This document shows positions 7,488-9,709 of a stretch of DNA of 9,709 nucleotides, piece by piece. The translations under genes were made by a program, and so were the position numbers. The notes under the pieces were generated by a model. That model had not been told where the DNA came from. It ran no database searches and worked only from the letters and a program-made list of their open reading frames with translations. Origin of the DNA: an uncultured Eubacteriales bacterium (GTDB lineage Bacteria > Bacillota > Clostridia > Oscillospirales > Oscillospiraceae). Position 1 is the stretch's first letter. Each line of letters begins with the position of its first letter. The DNA is taken from NCBI GenBank assembly GCA_900545405.1, contig UQYT01000057.1, positions 1-9,709 of the forward strand. The letters run 5' to 3'.

Positions 7488-9320
7488 GTGCCGGACAAGC
7501 TGGATATCCTGCGCCGTTACTTCGGCCTCGGCGGCTTCCGCCCGGGTCAGGAGCGGCTGGTGGACGACATACTCGCCGGGCGCGACTGTCTCGGCATCAT
7601 GCCCACCGGCGGGGGCAAGTCGCTGTGCTATCAGCTCCCGGCCATGCTGCTGCCGGGGCTGACGCTGGTGGTCTCCCCGCTCATCTCGCTGATGAAGGAC
7701 CAGGTGGACGCCCTGCGCGGCGCGGGCATCCCCGCCGCCTGCCTCAACAGCAGCCTGGGCGCGGAGGAGTACCGCGAGGTGCTCCGCGGCCTGCGCCGGG
7801 ATGTCTACCGCCTGCTCTACATAGCGCCCGAGCGGCTGGAGAGCGCCTCCTTTGCCGATGCGCTCGGCGGGGCCGATGTCTCGCTCGTCGCCGTGGACGA
7901 GGCGCACTGCATCTCACAGTGGGGCCAGGATTTCCGGCCCAGCTACCTCAAGATAGCGCCCTGCATCCGCGCCCTGCCCCGGCGTCCCGTCGTCGCGGCC
8001 TTCACCGCCACGGCCACGCCCGAGGTGCGCGAGGACATCGTCCGCCTGCTGGGCCTCGACGAGCCCGACGTGCTGGTCACGGGCTTTGACAGGCCGAACC
8101 TCTTCTTCGACGTGCGCCGCCCGGCGGACAAGTTCGCGGAGCTGCGGAATTTCCTCGCCCGCCGGAGCGGACGCAGCGGGATAGTCTACTGCGCCACGCG
8201 CGCGGAGGTGGAAAAGGTCTGCGCCCGGCTCCGCCGCGCGGGCTTTGCCGCCGTGCAGTACCACGCCGGGCTCCCCGACGCCGAGCGCCGCCGCAGCCAG
8301 GAGGACTTCCAGTTCGACCGCGCCGAGGTCATGGTGGCCACCAACGCCTTCGGCATGGGCATAGACAAGTCCAACGTCGCCTACGTCGTGCACTACAACA
8401 TGCCCAAGAGCCTGGAGGCCTATTACCAGGAGGCCGGACGCGCCGGGCGGGACGGCTCCGAGGCCGAGTGCGTGCTGCTCTACTCCCCCGCTGATATTAT
8501 GACGGCCAAGTTCCTCATAGAACACGGCGGCGAGAACGAAAGCCTCAGCGCCGCCGAGCGCGAGGCCCTGCGCCGCCGCGACCTCGACAGGCTCAACGCC
8601 ATGGCCGAATACTGCCGCACGGGCGCGTGTCTGCGCGGCTATATCCTCGGCTACTTCGGCCAGGAGCACCCGGAGAGCTGCGGCAAGTGCGCGAACTGCC
8701 GCAGCGGGCTCGTCACCCGGGACATAACCGTGGAGGCGCAGAAGGTGCTCTCCTGCATCAAGCGCGTGCGCGACCGCCTGGGCTACGGCGTGGGCCGCCA
8801 GCTCATCATCCAGGTGCTGCGCGGGAGCGGGAACCAGCGCGTGAAGGAGCGCGGGCTCGACCGCCTGCCCACCTACGGGCTGATGCGCGACGTGAGCGAG
8901 GGCGAGCTGCACCTCATCATCGACCGCCTGCTGGAGCTGGGCTATATCGTGGTCGAGCCGGAACACCTGGTGCTGCTCCTGACCGCCGAGGCGGGGGACG
9001 TGCTCTTCCGGGGCAAGACGGTGGAGATGTACGTCCGCCGCGAGGAGCCCAAGCCGGTGACGAAGCGCCGCCGGAGCAAGGACGACGCCGCCGTGGCCGC
9101 GCCGGACCTGTACTCCGCGCTGCGCTCCCTGCGCACGAAGATCGCCTCCGAGGAGGGCGTGCCGCCCTACGTCGTGTTCTCCAACGCCACGCTGGAGGAC
9201 ATGGCCGTGAAGAAGCCGCGCAGCCGCCAAGAGTTCCTCGGTGTGAGCGGCGTGGGCGAGAAAAAGGCCGACAAATACGCCGAGCGCTTCCTCGCCGTAG
9301 TGGCGCAGTTCGACAAATAG
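7488..9320 (+). CDS. recQ: ATP-dependent DNA helicase RecQ
   Basis: RecQ is a 3'-5' DNA helicase in recombinational repair and restart of stalled forks. The 610-residue product matches the full-length bacterial family. Motifs in order: FRPGQ (motif 0, 17-21), TGGGKS (Walker A, 40-45), VVSPLISLMKDQV (Ia, 61-73), DEAH (137-140), the aromatic-rich loop CISQWGQDFRP (141-151), FTATAT (III, 172-177), GIVYCATR (IV, 231-238), ATNAFGMGIDK (V, 284-294) and QEAGRAGRDG (VI, 314-323). The RQC zinc site has Cys381, Cys398, Cys401 and Cys404; a winged helix follows (about 410-515), then a basic linker and an HRDC domain (about 538-608). I chose GTG 7488, seven bases after AAAGGTGGT (7472-7480), over the more distant TTG at 7443. 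No clear promoter of its own was seen. A bidirectional terminator follows. Confidence 0.98.
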   Translation: MPDKLDILRRYFGLGGFRPGQERLVDDILAGRDCLGIMPTGGGKSLCYQLPAMLLPGLTLVVSPLISLMKDQVDALRGAGIPAACLNSSLGAEEYREVLRGLRRDVYRLLYIAPERLESASFADALGGADVSLVAVDEAHCISQWGQDFRPSYLKIAPCIRALPRRPVVAAFTATATPEVREDIVRLLGLDEPDVLVTGFDRPNLFFDVRRPADKFAELRNFLARRSGRSGIVYCATRAEVEKVCARLRRAGFAAVQYHAGLPDAERRRSQEDFQFDRAEVMVATNAFGMGIDKSNVAYVVHYNMPKSLEAYYQEAGRAGRDGSEAECVLLYSPADIMTAKFLIEHGGENESLSAAEREALRRRDLDRLNAMAEYCRTGACLRGYILGYFGQEHPESCGKCANCRSGLVTRDITVEAQKVLSCIKRVRDRLGYGVGRQLIIQVLRGSGNQRVKERGLDRLPTYGLMRDVSEGELHLIIDRLLELGYIVVEPEHLVLLLTAEAGDVLFRGKTVEMYVRREEPKPVTKRRRSKDDAAVAAPDLYSALRSLRTKIASEEGVPPYVVFSNATLEDMAVKKPRSRQEFLGVSGVGEKKADKYAERFLAVVAQFDK

Positions 9321-9330
9321 GCGCAAAAAA

Positions 9331-9361
9331 GGCCGGGTCCGATGACCCGGCCTCAGTTTTT
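9331..9361 (+). terminator. Bidirectional terminator between recQ and the convergent gene
   Basis: Arms GGCCGGGTC (9331-9339) and GACCCGGCC (9344-9352) form a perfect 9-bp stem with a four-base loop. A T-run follows on the plus strand (9357-9361) and a run of six A residues precedes it (9325-9330), which is a T-run on the minus strand. It should end both recQ and the minus-strand gene at 9374. Confidence 0.95.
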
Positions 9362-9373
9362 AATGTGTTCCGC

Positions 9374-9709
9374 TCACTCCGCGGCGGCGGGGTGGTAGAT
9401 GGCGATGGCGTTGCCGCCGTCCTCGGTCTTGTAGAAGGCCAGCATGTCGCCGACGGCGATGTCGGCGGCGGTGGCGGCAGTCAGGGTGCCGTCCGAGGCG
9501 ACGTAGATCTGCACGCTCTCATCGGGCAGGTACTCGGCGGTGTCGGTGCCGGCGACGTAGAGGTCCATGTCGATGGCCGCGTAGTCGGTCGGCTGCTCGG
9601 CGCCCTCGGTGAGGGTGTAGAGCGTCATGCTCAGCGTGCCGTCGTCGGCTATGGCGGTGACCTCGGCTATCTCGAGCGCGTCGTCCTCGGCGGGCTCTTC
9701 GGCGGGGTC
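9374..9709 (-). CDS. Unrecognised acidic protein, C-terminal part (N-terminus beyond window)
   Basis: I do not recognise this gene. The frame is open from the right window edge to TGA at 9374-9376, giving 111 visible residues. The sequence is rich in Asp, Glu, Ala and Thr, with almost no Lys, and contains strand-like segments: ALEIAEVTAIADDGTLSM, then TLYTLTEG, VQIYVASDGTLTAATAADI, VGDMLAFYKTEDGGNAIAI. The repeated DGTL motif and alternating hydrophobic residues suggest small beta domains, as in exported Firmicutes proteins, but export cannot be shown without the N-terminus. The in-frame ATG at 9628 has no ribosome binding site and lies inside the continuous frame, so it is not the start. The bidirectional terminator follows it. 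Confidence 0.75.
   Translation of the reverse strand, partial: DPAEEPAEDDALEIAEVTAIADDGTLSMTLYTLTEGAEQPTDYAAIDMDLYVAGTDTAEYLPDESVQIYVASDGTLTAATAADIAVGDMLAFYKTEDGGNAIAIYHPAAAE

Noticed and set aside
7914..9326. A 470-codon open frame on the minus strand
   Set aside because: It lies opposite recQ, which has every expected motif; it is a codon-bias shadow without a ribosome binding site.

Overview
The window looks like a chromosomal segment from a GC-rich, low-copy Firmicutes-type bacterium, most likely a Clostridia/Oscillospirales-like gut anaerobe. The reasons are the str operon order rpsL-rpsG-fusA-tuf, an S12 protein with the longer Gram-positive N-terminal region, a clostridial-type EF-Tu segment, strong AAGGAGG ribosome binding sites, sigma-A type promoters, and a CsoR repressor with a His-rich N-terminus. 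This placement is inference; there is no 16S rRNA here.

Layout. Positions 1-4465 (minus strand) hold the str operon, transcribed right to left: promoter (4436-4464), about 115 nt of leader, rpsL, a GC-rich 136-nt spacer with two hairpins, rpsG, fusA, and tuf (cut by the left window edge). Together these make ribosomal proteins S12 and S7 and elongation factors G and Tu. The operon is separated by a terminator from its upstream neighbour, so it is not joined to rpoBC here. Positions 4488-6295 (minus strand) hold two separate envelope genes, each with a terminator: a membrane-anchored VanY/M15-type D,D-carboxypeptidase and a single-pass membrane protein with an Arg/Glu-rich cytoplasmic segment, Pro/Thr linkers and one extracellular repeat domain.

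Positions 6319-7069 (plus strand) hold a FabG-like short-chain dehydrogenase, read divergently from the envelope gene. It converges on a CsoR-family metal-sensing repressor (7066-7398, minus); the two stop codons share the palindrome CTAG. To the right is a complete recQ helicase gene (7488-9320, plus), then a bidirectional terminator (9331-9361), and finally the C-terminal part of an unrecognised acidic, probably exported protein that runs out of the right window edge (minus).

Most of the window is ordinary conserved sequence and I do not see a new multi-gene system. The best leads are an 11-residue insertion in the EF-Tu G domain, the rpsL-rpsG spacer hairpins (possible S7 autoregulation), the tandem 12-bp repeat that carries the fusA ribosome binding site, the overlapping convergent ends of the dehydrogenase and csoR, and a long inverted repeat shared by the csoR promoter and the recQ leader.
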